From the NCBI GenBank assembly GCA_963593905.1, contig CAVBBL010000011.1:13646-77645 (forward strand): a stretch of DNA of 64,000 nucleotides, written 5' to 3'. Below, in pieces: positions 27,212 through 35,354 of the stretch; position 1 is the first letter of the stretch, and every line of letters starts with the position of its first letter. The stretch is from CAG-791 sp963593905 (lineage in GTDB: Bacteria > Bacillota > Clostridia > Lachnospirales > Lachnospiraceae). The notes under the pieces are model-generated. The model had not been told where the DNA came from. It saw nothing but the letters and a program-made list of their open reading frames with translations, and made no database searches. The position numbers were made by a program, and so were the translations under genes.

Positions 27212-27371
27212 AAAGAACGCCCTGCGGCGTTCCTTTGGTGCCGAAAGGCATCCCGTAATGACTGAAAACACCAAATGCGTTTCTTTACTGTCGAATGCGT
27301 TCCTCTACTGCCGAATGCCCCAAAGGGGCATTCGTAATGACTGAAAATGCCGAAAGGCATTTTCAGTCATT
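27212..27371 (-). repeat. Palindromic repeats between the ABC exporter and tex
   Basis: Three hairpins: AAAGAACGCC/GGCGTTCCTTT (27212-27236), GAATGCCCC/GGGGCATTC (27313-27333) and a D module, AATGACTGAAAATGCC/GGCATTTTCAGTCATT (27336-27371). CGAATGCGTTCCTCTACTG-like repeats lie between. The D module begins two bases after the exporter stop and could act as its 3' stabiliser. Confidence 0.8.
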
Positions 27372-27373
27372 TG

Positions 27374-29125
27374 TCAACGTTCAAACTGTGCCTTATACAG
27401 TCTACTGTAAAATCCCCCCTTGGCCAGCAGCTCGTCATGGCTGCCCTGCTCCATGATATGGCCCTCGTTCATGACGATGATCACATCTGCATTGCGGATG
27501 GTGGAAAGTCTATGCGCCACAATAAAGCTGGTCCTGCCTTGCATCATCTTATTGAAGGCTTCCTGAATTTGCAGTTCTGTACGAGTATCGATGCTGGAGG
27601 TAGCCTCATCCAGAATCAGCATAGGCGGCAGACAGAGCATGACACGGGTAATGCACAGCAGCTGTTTTTGACCTTGGCTTACGCTGTCGTCATTTAAGAC
27701 TGTATCAAATCCCTGGGGCAGACGCCGTATAAACTCGTAGCTATGGGCTTCCTTTGCTGCCTGCAGGATTTCCTCCTCCGTGGCATCCGGCTTACCGATG
27801 GTGATGTTCTCCCGGACCGTGGCATTCTTAAGCCACGTCTCCTGCAATACCATGCCGTAGTTCGACCGCAGGGAATGTCTCGTCACATCGTAGATATTGG
27901 TGCCGTCCACCTTGATTTGTCCGCTATCTGCATCATAAAAGCGCATCAGCAGGTTAATCAGCGTCGTCTTGCCGCAGCCCGTAGGGCCTACGATGGCAAT
28001 ACGCATACCTGGTTTGGCCTGCATAGAGAAATCTTCGATGAGCTTTTTGCTCTTATCATAGCTGAAGTATACATTCTCGATGGAAACTTCTCCCTTGGCC
28101 TTTGCCAATTCTCCGGGGGCATCCGGTGTCTGGGGCTCTTGCTCAATGAGTTCGAATACCCGTGCTGCGCAGGCCAGTGCATTCTGCAGTTCCGTGATGA
28201 CGCTGCTGATATCATTAAAGGGCTTGGTATACTGGTTCGCGTAGCTAAGGAGTACGCTCAGGCCGCCCACCGTCAGTCCGCCGCCGATGACGAACATCGC
28301 GCCCACCAATGCCACTGCCGCATAGATCAGACTGTTGACGCAGCGAGTAGCAGGATTGGTGATGCTGCTGTAGAAGACAGCCCGGAGGCTGTATTTTTCC
28401 AGATCCGCATTGATAGCCGCAAAGCGCTCTCTGGCTCTCTCTTCATAACCGAAGGCCTTTACCACCTTCTGATTGCCTACCATTTCCTCTGTCAGAGCAG
28501 TCTGCTTTCCTCTGGTCTCACTCTGGACCTTGAACATGCTGTATGTGCGGCCAGCGATAAACTTCGCCACCATAAAGCTGATGGGAGTCAGCACCACCAC
28601 CAGCAGGGTGATGGGAATACTCTTGGAGAGCATGAAGACCAAGGTAGCCACAATAGTCACCACGCCGGTAAAAAGCTGGGTAAAGCCCATGAGCAGACCG
28701 TCGCTGAACTGGTCTACATCCGCAATGATACGGCTGACGATATCCCCGGCGCTGTGGGCATCCAGATAAGACAAGGGCAGGATCTGCATCCGGCGGAAGG
28801 CCTTTGCCCGAATGTCCCGAACGATATGATAGGTAATTCTGTTATTTACCGTATTCATCACCCATTGCATCACTGCCGTCAGAATCACCAATACGGCGAT
28901 GCGCTTCATATAGTAGGAAATCAGGGTGAAATCCACACATCCTGCTGCAACAATACCATCAATGGCATCGCCGAAAAGAATCGGCACGTATAATGTCAAA
29001 ATCACCGTAGCCGCTGCCAGCACCACAGAGATAAAGAGCAGAATCTTATAATTGCCGATATACTTCATCACCTTTTGCAGGGTCTGCATGCTTCCGGCCT
29101 TGTCTGTTTTTTTATTCTCTTTCAT
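27374..29125 (-). CDS. ABC exporter half-transporter, subunit with degenerate signature (583 aa)
   Basis: Membrane half-transporter with six N-terminal helices and a C-terminal ATPase domain. Walker A is GPTGCGKTTL, the signature loop is SVSQGQKQLLC rather than LSGGQ, and Walker B plus catalytic Glu is MLILDEATSSID. The D-loop and switch His (FIVAHRLSTIRNAD) are present. It starts one base inside the stop of the upstream exporter gene (TGATG), so the two are translated together and probably form a heterodimer. Substrate unknown: drugs, peptides or lipids are all possible. It is not a peptidase-containing exporter because it lacks a C39 domain. Confidence 0.93.
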   Translation of the reverse strand: MKENKKTDKAGSMQTLQKVMKYIGNYKILLFISVVLAAATVILTLYVPILFGDAIDGIVAAGCVDFTLISYYMKRIAVLVILTAVMQWVMNTVNNRITYHIVRDIRAKAFRRMQILPLSYLDAHSAGDIVSRIIADVDQFSDGLLMGFTQLFTGVVTIVATLVFMLSKSIPITLLVVVLTPISFMVAKFIAGRTYSMFKVQSETRGKQTALTEEMVGNQKVVKAFGYEERARERFAAINADLEKYSLRAVFYSSITNPATRCVNSLIYAAVALVGAMFVIGGGLTVGGLSVLLSYANQYTKPFNDISSVITELQNALACAARVFELIEQEPQTPDAPGELAKAKGEVSIENVYFSYDKSKKLIEDFSMQAKPGMRIAIVGPTGCGKTTLINLLMRFYDADSGQIKVDGTNIYDVTRHSLRSNYGMVLQETWLKNATVRENITIGKPDATEEEILQAAKEAHSYEFIRRLPQGFDTVLNDDSVSQGQKQLLCITRVMLCLPPMLILDEATSSIDTRTELQIQEAFNKMMQGRTSFIVAHRLSTIRNADVIIVMNEGHIMEQGSHDELLAKGGFYSRLYKAQFER

Positions 29126-30966
29126 CAGCCATTCACCGCCTTTCCCTGCACCGGTCTCTCATCCGGATATTGCGAATAATAAATTTCCTGATAGATGCCG
29201 CAGTCTGCCAGAAGCTCCTCGTGGGTACCCTTTCCTGCCAGGCGGCCGTCATCCAACACCAGGATCAGATCCGCATAGCGGATACTGGAGGTACGCTGAG
29301 AGACGATGAAGACCGTAGTCTCACCCTCCATCTCCCGAATAGCCCGGCGAAGAGCCGCATCCGTAGCAAAGTCAAGGGCACTGGCAGAGTCATCCAGAAT
29401 CAGGATCTCAGGCTTTTTCACCAGTGCTCTGGCGATGGTCAGACGCTGCCGCTGACCGCCGGATAAATTCCGGCCGTTCTGTTCCAGAGCAAAGTCCAGC
29501 TGCCCGGTTTTGCCTTCTACTACCTCCTTGGCCTGGGCGGTGGTCAGGGCCTGCCAGATTTCCTCGTCGGTAGCCTGTTCATTGCCCCACTTCATATTAT
29601 CTCGGATAGTTCCCTCGAAAAGCACTGCCTTCTGCGGTACTACGCCAATCTGTCCGATCAGCTCTCCTGCTGCATAGTCCTTTACATTTACACCATTTAC
29701 TTCAATGGTTCCCTGTTCCGGATCATAGAAACGGGGAATCAGGTTCACCAGACTGGACTTGCCGCTGCCGGTGCCGCCGATGACGCCGATGGTCTGCCCT
29801 CTCTTTGCCTGAAAACTGATCTGTGATAAGGAAGGTGCCCCTGCTCCGGCATAGGTAAAGATAACATTCCTGAAGGAAACCGCGGTATCCGCTTCCTCCT
29901 TCTGTCCCTCATCCTGACCGGCTTTGGGCGATCTGTTCTTTCCTTCCTGACTGTCTGAAATACCCGCAGAAGTTTTACTCTCCTGCGCTGCCTTTCCTGC
30001 CGTCTCCGGATAAATCATCCCCGGCTCCACATCCAGAATCTTTTCCACACGGCCGGCGCATGCCAGGGCCTTGGTAATGGAGATAATCAGATTAGCCAGC
30101 TTCACCAGCTCCACCAAAATCTGAGCCATGTAGTTGTACAGCGCCACCACCTGTCCCTGGGTCAGGCTGCCCATATCCACCTGCAATGCACCCTGCTGAA
30201 TCAGGGCAATGGTAGCCAGGTTGATAATGATATAGGTCACCGGATTCATCAGAGCGGAGAAACGTCCCACGAATTTCTGCATAGAGGTCAGCGCTTCATT
30301 CTTTTCATCAAAGGAAGCAATCTCACTCTGTTCTTTATTAAAGGCTCTGATTACACGAACACCGGTTAAGTTTTCTCTGGTAGTGCCAAGGACCCTGTCC
30401 AGCCCCGCCTGTACCTTTTTAAACAAGGGAATGCTGATGAGCATGATGCCGAAGACCACCACACACAGCAGCGGAATAGCCACTGCAAAGACCAGTGCGC
30501 ACTTTACATCAATCGTAAAGGCCATGATCATGGCGCCGAAAACGATGAAGGGGCTGCGCAGCAGCAGGCGCAGGGCCAGATTCAGACCGTTCTGCACCTG
30601 ATTGATATCACTGGTCATTCTGGTGATCAGGGTGTTGGTGCCCAGAGTGTCCAGCTCCGCAAAGGAGAGCTTTTCGATGTGATCAAAAAGGGCCTGGCGC
30701 AGTCTGGCCGCAAATCCTACGCTGGCCTTGGCTGCAAAATACTGGGCGGTGATGCTGCAGGTCAGACCGATGGCCGCCAGCAGGATCAGCAGGCCGCAAT
30801 GCTGGAAAATATATCCCTTGTTATTTCCGGCAATGCCCTTGTCGATGATGGCCGCCACCACCAGCGGCACAAACAGATCAAAAAGAGCCTCCAGCATCTT
30901 AAAAAGCGGTGCCAGAATGCTCTCCTTTTTAAAATCATGCAGATAAACCGTTAACTTACTTTTCAT
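29125..30966 (-). CDS. ABC exporter half-transporter, subunit with non-canonical catalytic residue (613 aa)
   Basis: Partner of the downstream half-transporter. It starts MKSKLTVYLHDFKKESILAPLF, followed by six membrane helices. The ATPase domain has Walker A GGTGSGKSSL, a perfect signature LSGGQRQRL, and Walker B ending ILILDDSASALD, where Asp replaces the catalytic Glu. The switch position is SQRTSSIRYAD with Gln instead of His. One intact and one degenerate ATP site is the pattern of heterodimeric exporters such as BmrCD. A low-complexity linker lies before the ATPase domain (around KTSAGISDSQEGKNRSPK). A frame open to 31221 is rejected because it crosses a terminator and has no ribosome site. 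Confidence 0.92.
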   Translation of the reverse strand: MKSKLTVYLHDFKKESILAPLFKMLEALFDLFVPLVVAAIIDKGIAGNNKGYIFQHCGLLILLAAIGLTCSITAQYFAAKASVGFAARLRQALFDHIEKLSFAELDTLGTNTLITRMTSDINQVQNGLNLALRLLLRSPFIVFGAMIMAFTIDVKCALVFAVAIPLLCVVVFGIMLISIPLFKKVQAGLDRVLGTTRENLTGVRVIRAFNKEQSEIASFDEKNEALTSMQKFVGRFSALMNPVTYIIINLATIALIQQGALQVDMGSLTQGQVVALYNYMAQILVELVKLANLIISITKALACAGRVEKILDVEPGMIYPETAGKAAQESKTSAGISDSQEGKNRSPKAGQDEGQKEEADTAVSFRNVIFTYAGAGAPSLSQISFQAKRGQTIGVIGGTGSGKSSLVNLIPRFYDPEQGTIEVNGVNVKDYAAGELIGQIGVVPQKAVLFEGTIRDNMKWGNEQATDEEIWQALTTAQAKEVVEGKTGQLDFALEQNGRNLSGGQRQRLTIARALVKKPEILILDDSASALDFATDAALRRAIREMEGETTVFIVSQRTSSIRYADLILVLDDGRLAGKGTHEELLADCGIYQEIYYSQYPDERPVQGKAVNG

Positions 30967-31081
30967 CTCTTGTCCCCACTTTTCTATCAGACAAATTGTA
31001 TGCCGGCATATCCGGGCAGCACCCTCCCCTGACCATGCCGATTTTTCTATCATACAACAAAAACAGGGATGGCGCACCCCT

Positions 31082-31119
31082 AAAAAAGAAGTGCCCCGAC
31101 CATGACCGAAGTGCGGCAC
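31082..31119 (-). terminator. Terminator or attenuator in the ABC exporter leader
   Basis: On the minus strand GTGCC (31115-31119) pairs with GGCAC (31091-31095) with more pairing inside, followed by TTCTTTTTT. It lies about 115 bases upstream of the exporter start and downstream of another terminator at 31226-31258, so it is not needed to end the microprotein unit and may attenuate exporter transcription. No convincing promoter was found between the two. Confidence 0.65.
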
Positions 31120-31225
31120 GCAGTTCCTATAAATAGAGCACTCTGCAATCTTTCTGTTTCCTATTTGTAGATTTCTTCTAATGTTAGCAGCTTTGTACTC
31201 AGACATCATTAAAAGCAACAATAAT

Positions 31226-31258
31226 AAAGCCTCCTCCCTGTCATGGGAAAGAGGCTTT
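31226..31258 (-). terminator. Terminator of the WFRKIFG microprotein unit
   Basis: AAAGCCTC at 31226 pairs with GAGGCTTT ending 31258, with inner CCC/GGG pairs. The minus-strand 3' flank TATTATTGTTGCTTTT is T-rich. Confidence 0.75.
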
Positions 31259-31317
31259 CTAAATTTATCCTATAAGTCTAAATGGTCAGGTACCATTAAT
31301 GCAGGACCACTTGGTTT

Positions 31318-31434
31318 TTATAAACCAAAGATCTTACGGAACCAGGTAAATATCGTTTCTTCCTTCGGCTTTAACTCAGGCGCGGGGGTAATAATTAAAC
31401 CAATAGGTCTGTCATCATCTAATCTACGATACAT
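31318..31434 (-). CDS. WFRKIFG microprotein 2, unknown function (38 aa)
   Basis: A 38-codon ORF with AAAAGGAG eight bases before the ATG. The peptide starts MYRRLDDDRPIGLIITPAPE, continues LKPKEETIFT and ends WFRKIFGL. It shares IG-x-I, P-x-PEL and the C-terminal WFRKIFG with the ORF upstream, at similar spacing. It has no Cys, no signal peptide and no Gly-Gly site. The C-terminus is aromatic and basic, the middle acidic and Pro-rich. A hairpin (CTTTGGTTT/AAACCAAG) covers the stop codon. I do not recognise the family; a small secreted or signalling peptide is possible but unproven. Confidence 0.68.
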   Translation of the reverse strand: MYRRLDDDRPIGLIITPAPELKPKEETIFTWFRKIFGL

Positions 31435-31472
31435 TTTGCTATCTCCTTTTAATTTTTATTATATTTGTAGTA

Positions 31473-31520
31473 GTTTTGTTTCTGATTAACCAAAAAGTTT
31501 TGTTTCTGATTAACCAAAAA
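31473..31520 (-). repeat. 24-bp tandem duplication at the end of microprotein 1
   Basis: Two identical 24-bp units, 31473-31496 and 31497-31520, contain GTTTCTGATTAACCAAAAA on the plus strand. The second unit holds the stop and last codons of microprotein 1; the first is a silent downstream copy. It suggests recent slippage in this cluster. Confidence 0.85.
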
Positions 31521-31614
31521 TCTTGCGGAACCAGTTGATCACGATATCCAGATGGCCGGGATTAGAAAGCTCCGGTATCGGTTTGTAGATTGCTCCAATC
31601 TTGATTTCTTCCAT
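31510..31614 (-). CDS. WFRKIFG microprotein 1, unknown function (34 aa)
   Basis: A 34-codon ORF with a perfect AAGGAGG eight bases before the ATG. The peptide starts MEEIKIGAIYKPIPEL, then SNPGHLDIVIN, and ends WFRKIFG. It is paralogous to the following 38-residue ORF. The Y-x-P-x-P-E-L stretch loosely recalls leader motifs of ribosomally made modified peptides, but no modification enzyme is nearby. It lies in a 349-bp gap between the alpha/beta hydrolase and the second microprotein, all on the minus strand. The longer frame to 31821 is rejected because it overlaps the hydrolase and lacks a ribosome site. The 170-bp upstream leader is T-rich; no clear promoter was found. Confidence 0.7.
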   Translation of the reverse strand: MEEIKIGAIYKPIPELSNPGHLDIVINWFRKIFG

Positions 31615-31783
31615 TTTTGTTTCCTCCTTTATATTTTGTCTCGGTTTATTTTTTGTTTTTGTTGTTTTGTTCTTTGTTGTGCTTATCTTAATACGGAGGA
31701 TGTACAAGAAGCGTAACACTAAATCAATATTGGGGGATACATCACAACGTTGACAAACATTGTAACCTTGAACTCTGGCACCA

Positions 31784-32845
31784 TTAGCCATGCTCCTTAG
31801 TATTTTCCGGTTGCGATGCATGATAATACTTCACAGCATACAGGAAGCTCTTTGTATAAAACCGCATTGCCTCCTTTGCCTCCCTTGAGAGCGGAGCCAT
31901 GATATCAAAAGCATGGTAGCAGCCATGAAACTCCTTGAAATCGACGGGCACTTCTGCGCTCTTTAGGTCATTCACATAGCGTATGATTTCATCATAAAAT
32001 GGTTCCTCTGTCCCGCAAAATGTACAGCAAGGCGGAAGACCTGCGTAATTCGTCTCCCTTGATGGTGCAGCATAGGATGGCACACGATCTGAACCATACA
32101 GATCACCGAGATAAGCCCGCCACGCCCGTTCATTGGACGTGCTGTCCCACACCGGCATGCAGTTCCCCTGCGAGGATGAGGTAATCATTCGATCATCCAA
32201 CATCGGATAAAACGGCATCTGATAAGCAACAGACACTTCCTTTTTATCCCTTGCATATATAGCAAGCGCTGCCGCAAGTCCGCCTCCTGCACTCTCTCCG
32301 CCAATAAAGAGCTGATCTGTACGTATTCCCAGCTTTACAGCATTCTTCTTCATCCATTTCAGAGCAAGGTAGCAGTCCTCAAGTGCAGCAGGGTATGCTG
32401 CTTCATAGGACAGACGGTAATCCGGCGAAACAATCACGCAATTCCCAAGAGATGCAAAACGATCCATGTAGCCAAAATCCATTTCCGGTATACCGATGCC
32501 ATAACCACCACCATGCATCCAGAGAAGTCCGGGGACAGCTTCCGCTTCGAGTCTTTTTTTTGGGCGGATGATCAGAATACGCAGCCTGCTGCCATCGATG
32601 CGCCTGATCGAATATTCCTGCATGGTGGTACGCTTTCCAAGCCATCTGCCTTGCAGAACTTTACGAAGAAGCCGATTTTCCTTTTCACTTTTCTCCGCAT
32701 GGAACTTCGGAACCAGCATTCTTTCAAGGGAGCCGATTATCCGAAGATCAGGCGCCAGTTTTTTTATGTCCTCTTTTCGACGGCTCTTGCATTCCTCCAG
32801 ATCTCTCAGCGCTTCGCAAAGAGACGATTTTTCCAGTATGCCCAT
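31784..32845 (-). CDS. Alpha/beta hydrolase, HSL-type esterase (353 aa)
   Basis: Carboxylesterase of the hormone-sensitive-lipase family. The oxyanion-hole motif is WMHGGGYGIG, the nucleophile elbow is FIGGESAGGGLAAALA, and the catalytic His is in FHGCYHAFD. No signal peptide, so cytoplasmic. The start MGILEKSSLCEALRDLEECK at 32845 has AAGGAG nine bases upstream; the frame is open to 32920 without a better site. The C-terminal end (YYHASQPENTKEHG) stretches beyond the family core. It lies between the MATE transporter gene and the two microproteins on the same strand, and its AT-richer start may reflect a separate origin. The natural ester is unknown. Confidence 0.88.
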   Translation of the reverse strand: MGILEKSSLCEALRDLEECKSRRKEDIKKLAPDLRIIGSLERMLVPKFHAEKSEKENRLLRKVLQGRWLGKRTTMQEYSIRRIDGSRLRILIIRPKKRLEAEAVPGLLWMHGGGYGIGIPEMDFGYMDRFASLGNCVIVSPDYRLSYEAAYPAALEDCYLALKWMKKNAVKLGIRTDQLFIGGESAGGGLAAALAIYARDKKEVSVAYQMPFYPMLDDRMITSSSQGNCMPVWDSTSNERAWRAYLGDLYGSDRVPSYAAPSRETNYAGLPPCCTFCGTEEPFYDEIIRYVNDLKSAEVPVDFKEFHGCYHAFDIMAPLSREAKEAMRFYTKSFLYAVKYYHASQPENTKEHG

Positions 32846-32923
32846 CTGTATGAACTCCTTGTTTTCTGTTCTCGCCACTGACTCGGTCGGTATCTTGATC
32901 AGCAGAGCGCCCAACAACAATTG

Positions 32924-34273
32924 TCATTTTTCTTTCATCCGGTTCAGTTCCGGCCATACGGTGGCAAGCATGGTGATAAAGCAGGCCAGGCCGCCGATGA
33001 CATTGGAGATGGGTTCCGCCATGAAGACGCCGTCAGTGCCCATGTTAAAGGCGTAGGGCAGCAGGAAGGTCAGGGGCACCACCAGGATTGCTTTCCGAAG
33101 AAGACTGAAAAAGATGGCATAATTTTTCTTATTCAGGGCCTTAAATACTGTCTGACCGGCATATTGCAGGGACTGGAATATAAAGGCATAGAAATAGATG
33201 TGCAAAGCCGGCGCCGCAGCCGCAACCAATGCCTCATCCTGCGTAAAGATCCGGATGAACATAGGGGCATTCCACATGATCAACCCCCAGATGATGGCCG
33301 TATAGGGAATGGTCAAGGTCATCATGAAACAGACCGCCTTTTTTACACTCGCCGGTCTGCCCGCTCCATAATAGTAACTGATGGAAGGGGAGGATCCTTC
33401 CGTGATGGCCTGGGCCGGGGTATCCAGGATCTGGCGTACGGAATTCACCGTAGTCATTACCGATACGTAAAGAGAGCCGCCGCAGCGAAGCAGCACATGG
33501 TTACAGGAAATGGAAACCAACGCATTGGTGACCTGCATGATAAAGGGCGAAAGGCCGAGGCTCACGATTTCCCCCGCCCAGGGCAGCGCCGGCTTTAAGT
33601 CAATACGAAATTCATTGCGATCACTCCAGAGAAACCAGCACACAAAAAGCATGGACAACAGCTGAGAGATCACTGTAGCCACTGCTGCCCCTTCCACGCC
33701 CATTCCCAGAAGGAAAATAAAGACGGGATCCAGAATCAGGTTTGCCACTGCTCCCAGCAGCACCGTACACATACCCAGGGATGAATATCCTTCCGCATTG
33801 ATATAAGGATTGATACCGGTGCTGACCATGGAAAACACTGTTCCCAGCACGTAGATACGCAGATAGGGCAATGCGTAGGTCATCTCCTCCCGGGAGGCGC
33901 CGAAAACAGACAGGGTGGGCGCCGCCAATATCTCGAAAAACACCAGCAGAAGGACGCCCACCAGCACCAGCAGCTTAAAGGCGGTACTCAGAATCTCTCT
34001 GGCCTTCTCCCGGTTTCCCCGTCCCAACTCGATAGAGAAAAGGGGAGAGCCGCCCATGCCGAACATATTGGTAAATCCGGTAATCAGGATGATGACCGGA
34101 AAGCATAATCCCACTGCGCCCAAAGCCTCTGTGCCCACTTCGGGAATCCGTCCGATATAGACTCGGTCTACAATGTTATATAAAAGACTCAACACCTGTG
34201 CGATGAGCATGGGAAAAGCCGTAGAGAGAATGTTCTGTACGATCTTTCCGTTGCCGAATTCTACTTTTTTCAT
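32924..34273 (-). CDS. MATE family efflux transporter (449 aa)
   Basis: Twelve-helix membrane transporter exporting cationic compounds by Na+ or H+ antiport. The N-terminal PMLIAQVLSLLYNIVDRVYIG and the central GAVANLILDPVFIF are MATE signatures, followed by the second six-helix half (EGSSPSISYYYGAGRP). Length is normal. The ATG at 34273 has only a weak AGGAA nine bases upstream. It lies downstream of the dipeptidase gene with a 54-bp gap, possibly in one operon. Drug or metabolite specificity cannot be told. Confidence 0.93.
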   Translation of the reverse strand: MKKVEFGNGKIVQNILSTAFPMLIAQVLSLLYNIVDRVYIGRIPEVGTEALGAVGLCFPVIILITGFTNMFGMGGSPLFSIELGRGNREKAREILSTAFKLLVLVGVLLLVFFEILAAPTLSVFGASREEMTYALPYLRIYVLGTVFSMVSTGINPYINAEGYSSLGMCTVLLGAVANLILDPVFIFLLGMGVEGAAVATVISQLLSMLFVCWFLWSDRNEFRIDLKPALPWAGEIVSLGLSPFIMQVTNALVSISCNHVLLRCGGSLYVSVMTTVNSVRQILDTPAQAITEGSSPSISYYYGAGRPASVKKAVCFMMTLTIPYTAIIWGLIMWNAPMFIRIFTQDEALVAAAAPALHIYFYAFIFQSLQYAGQTVFKALNKKNYAIFFSLLRKAILVVPLTFLLPYAFNMGTDGVFMAEPISNVIGGLACFITMLATVWPELNRMKEK

Positions 34274-34327
34274 GAATGCTGTATTCCTGTATGTTTCTGT
34301 GATCTTGATTGCCGTCCTCGACAGCTC

Positions 34328-35323
34328 CTACCCCAGCACATCCCTAAAGACACGCAGGGCATTGCCGGAAAAGACCTTCTCGATCTCCCCGGGCTTAAAT
34401 CCACGCCGCTCCATGGCCTGTGCCAGCAAGGGCAGCTTATCTGCGCTGTCTATCTCGCAGGGCTCCTCGAAGCCGTCAAAATCGCTGCCCAGAGCCACGG
34501 CCTCTATGCCTGCCAGATTCCGGATATATGCCATATGCTCTGCCATTCTGTCAACACGTGCTATTGTAGCACCTTCCTCCAGAAAATCCACCAGATAGTT
34601 AATGCCGATGATGCCTCCCTTCTCCCCGATGCTGCGAAGGTTAGCATCTGTCAGATTCCGCAGATGGGGGCAGAGGGCTCTGGCATTGGAATGACTGGCG
34701 ATGACAGGTCCTTTGGTCATATCCAGCACATCCCGGATGCCGGCATCATTTAAATGAGACAGGTCGATGATCACCCCCAGACGTTCCATTTCCTCCACAA
34801 AGCTGCGTCCCGTATCCGTCAATCCATGTTCTGTATCCGGAATGGGTCTGACGCCGGGAGCAAATTCCGGATTGGGATATCCCAGCTCATTGGAGTAATT
34901 CCAGGTCAATGTGGACATTCTCACACCCTTTTCGTAGAGGGCATAAAGATTTTCCAGCTTTCCCTCATAGACAGCCCCTTCCTCCACGGTCATCATGGCG
35001 GAGAGGATGCCGTCTCTTGCATTTTCTTCAATCTCCCCGGCGTTTGTCACCTGCCTGATCAGATTCGGATACTTGCCGATCTCCTGCATCCAGAAATCGG
35101 ACAAATGATTCACATGATCAAAGGGCTGCTCTCCTTTTTCCTTTAATGTTCCCAGGTTGGTAAAAAGGGAGAAGCACTGGCACCAATATCCCCCAGCTTT
35201 CATCTTTTCCAGATTGATCATCCCAGAATGAGAAAGAAGGGAAATTTCTTTCCCTTCTTTCTCTTCTGAATACATATTGGGTATAGTGTCACAGTGCAGA
35301 TCGATGACTGCATACATGTGCAT
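34328..35323 (-). CDS. Membrane-dipeptidase family metallopeptidase (331 aa)
   Basis: Zinc dipeptidase of family M19. It begins MHMYAVIDLHCDTIPNMYSE, with the metal-binding DLHCD at residues 8-12. Further ligands lie in MMTVEEGAVYEG, VIIDLSHLND, VIASHSNARAL and ALGSDFDGFEEP. No signal peptide, so it probably acts in the cytoplasm on dipeptides, possibly including D-amino-acid ones. AGGAGG lies seven bases before the ATG at 35323; the open frame to 35461 overlaps pncB and is rejected. It is encoded 31 bases after pncB on the same strand. Confidence 0.93.
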   Translation of the reverse strand: MHMYAVIDLHCDTIPNMYSEEKEGKEISLLSHSGMINLEKMKAGGYWCQCFSLFTNLGTLKEKGEQPFDHVNHLSDFWMQEIGKYPNLIRQVTNAGEIEENARDGILSAMMTVEEGAVYEGKLENLYALYEKGVRMSTLTWNYSNELGYPNPEFAPGVRPIPDTEHGLTDTGRSFVEEMERLGVIIDLSHLNDAGIRDVLDMTKGPVIASHSNARALCPHLRNLTDANLRSIGEKGGIIGINYLVDFLEEGATIARVDRMAEHMAYIRNLAGIEAVALGSDFDGFEEPCEIDSADKLPLLAQAMERRGFKPGEIEKVFSGNALRVFRDVLG

Positions 35324-35354
35324 AATTCCTCCTGTTGTATTCTGTATATTCTTT

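Noticed and set aside
30967..31221. 85-residue N-terminal extension of the first ABC exporter gene
   Set aside because: It reads through a terminator hairpin, lacks a ribosome site and adds no known domain.
31510..31614. Lasso-peptide precursor
   Set aside because: The Y-x-P-x-P-E-L stretch only loosely resembles the lasso leader motif, the putative core lacks Asp/Glu at positions 7-9 after Gly, and no B or C enzymes are nearby.
31510..31821. 103-codon version of microprotein 1
   Set aside because: The extension overlaps the 3' end of the hydrolase gene, is low in complexity and has no ribosome site, whereas AAGGAGG stands right before the inner ATG.
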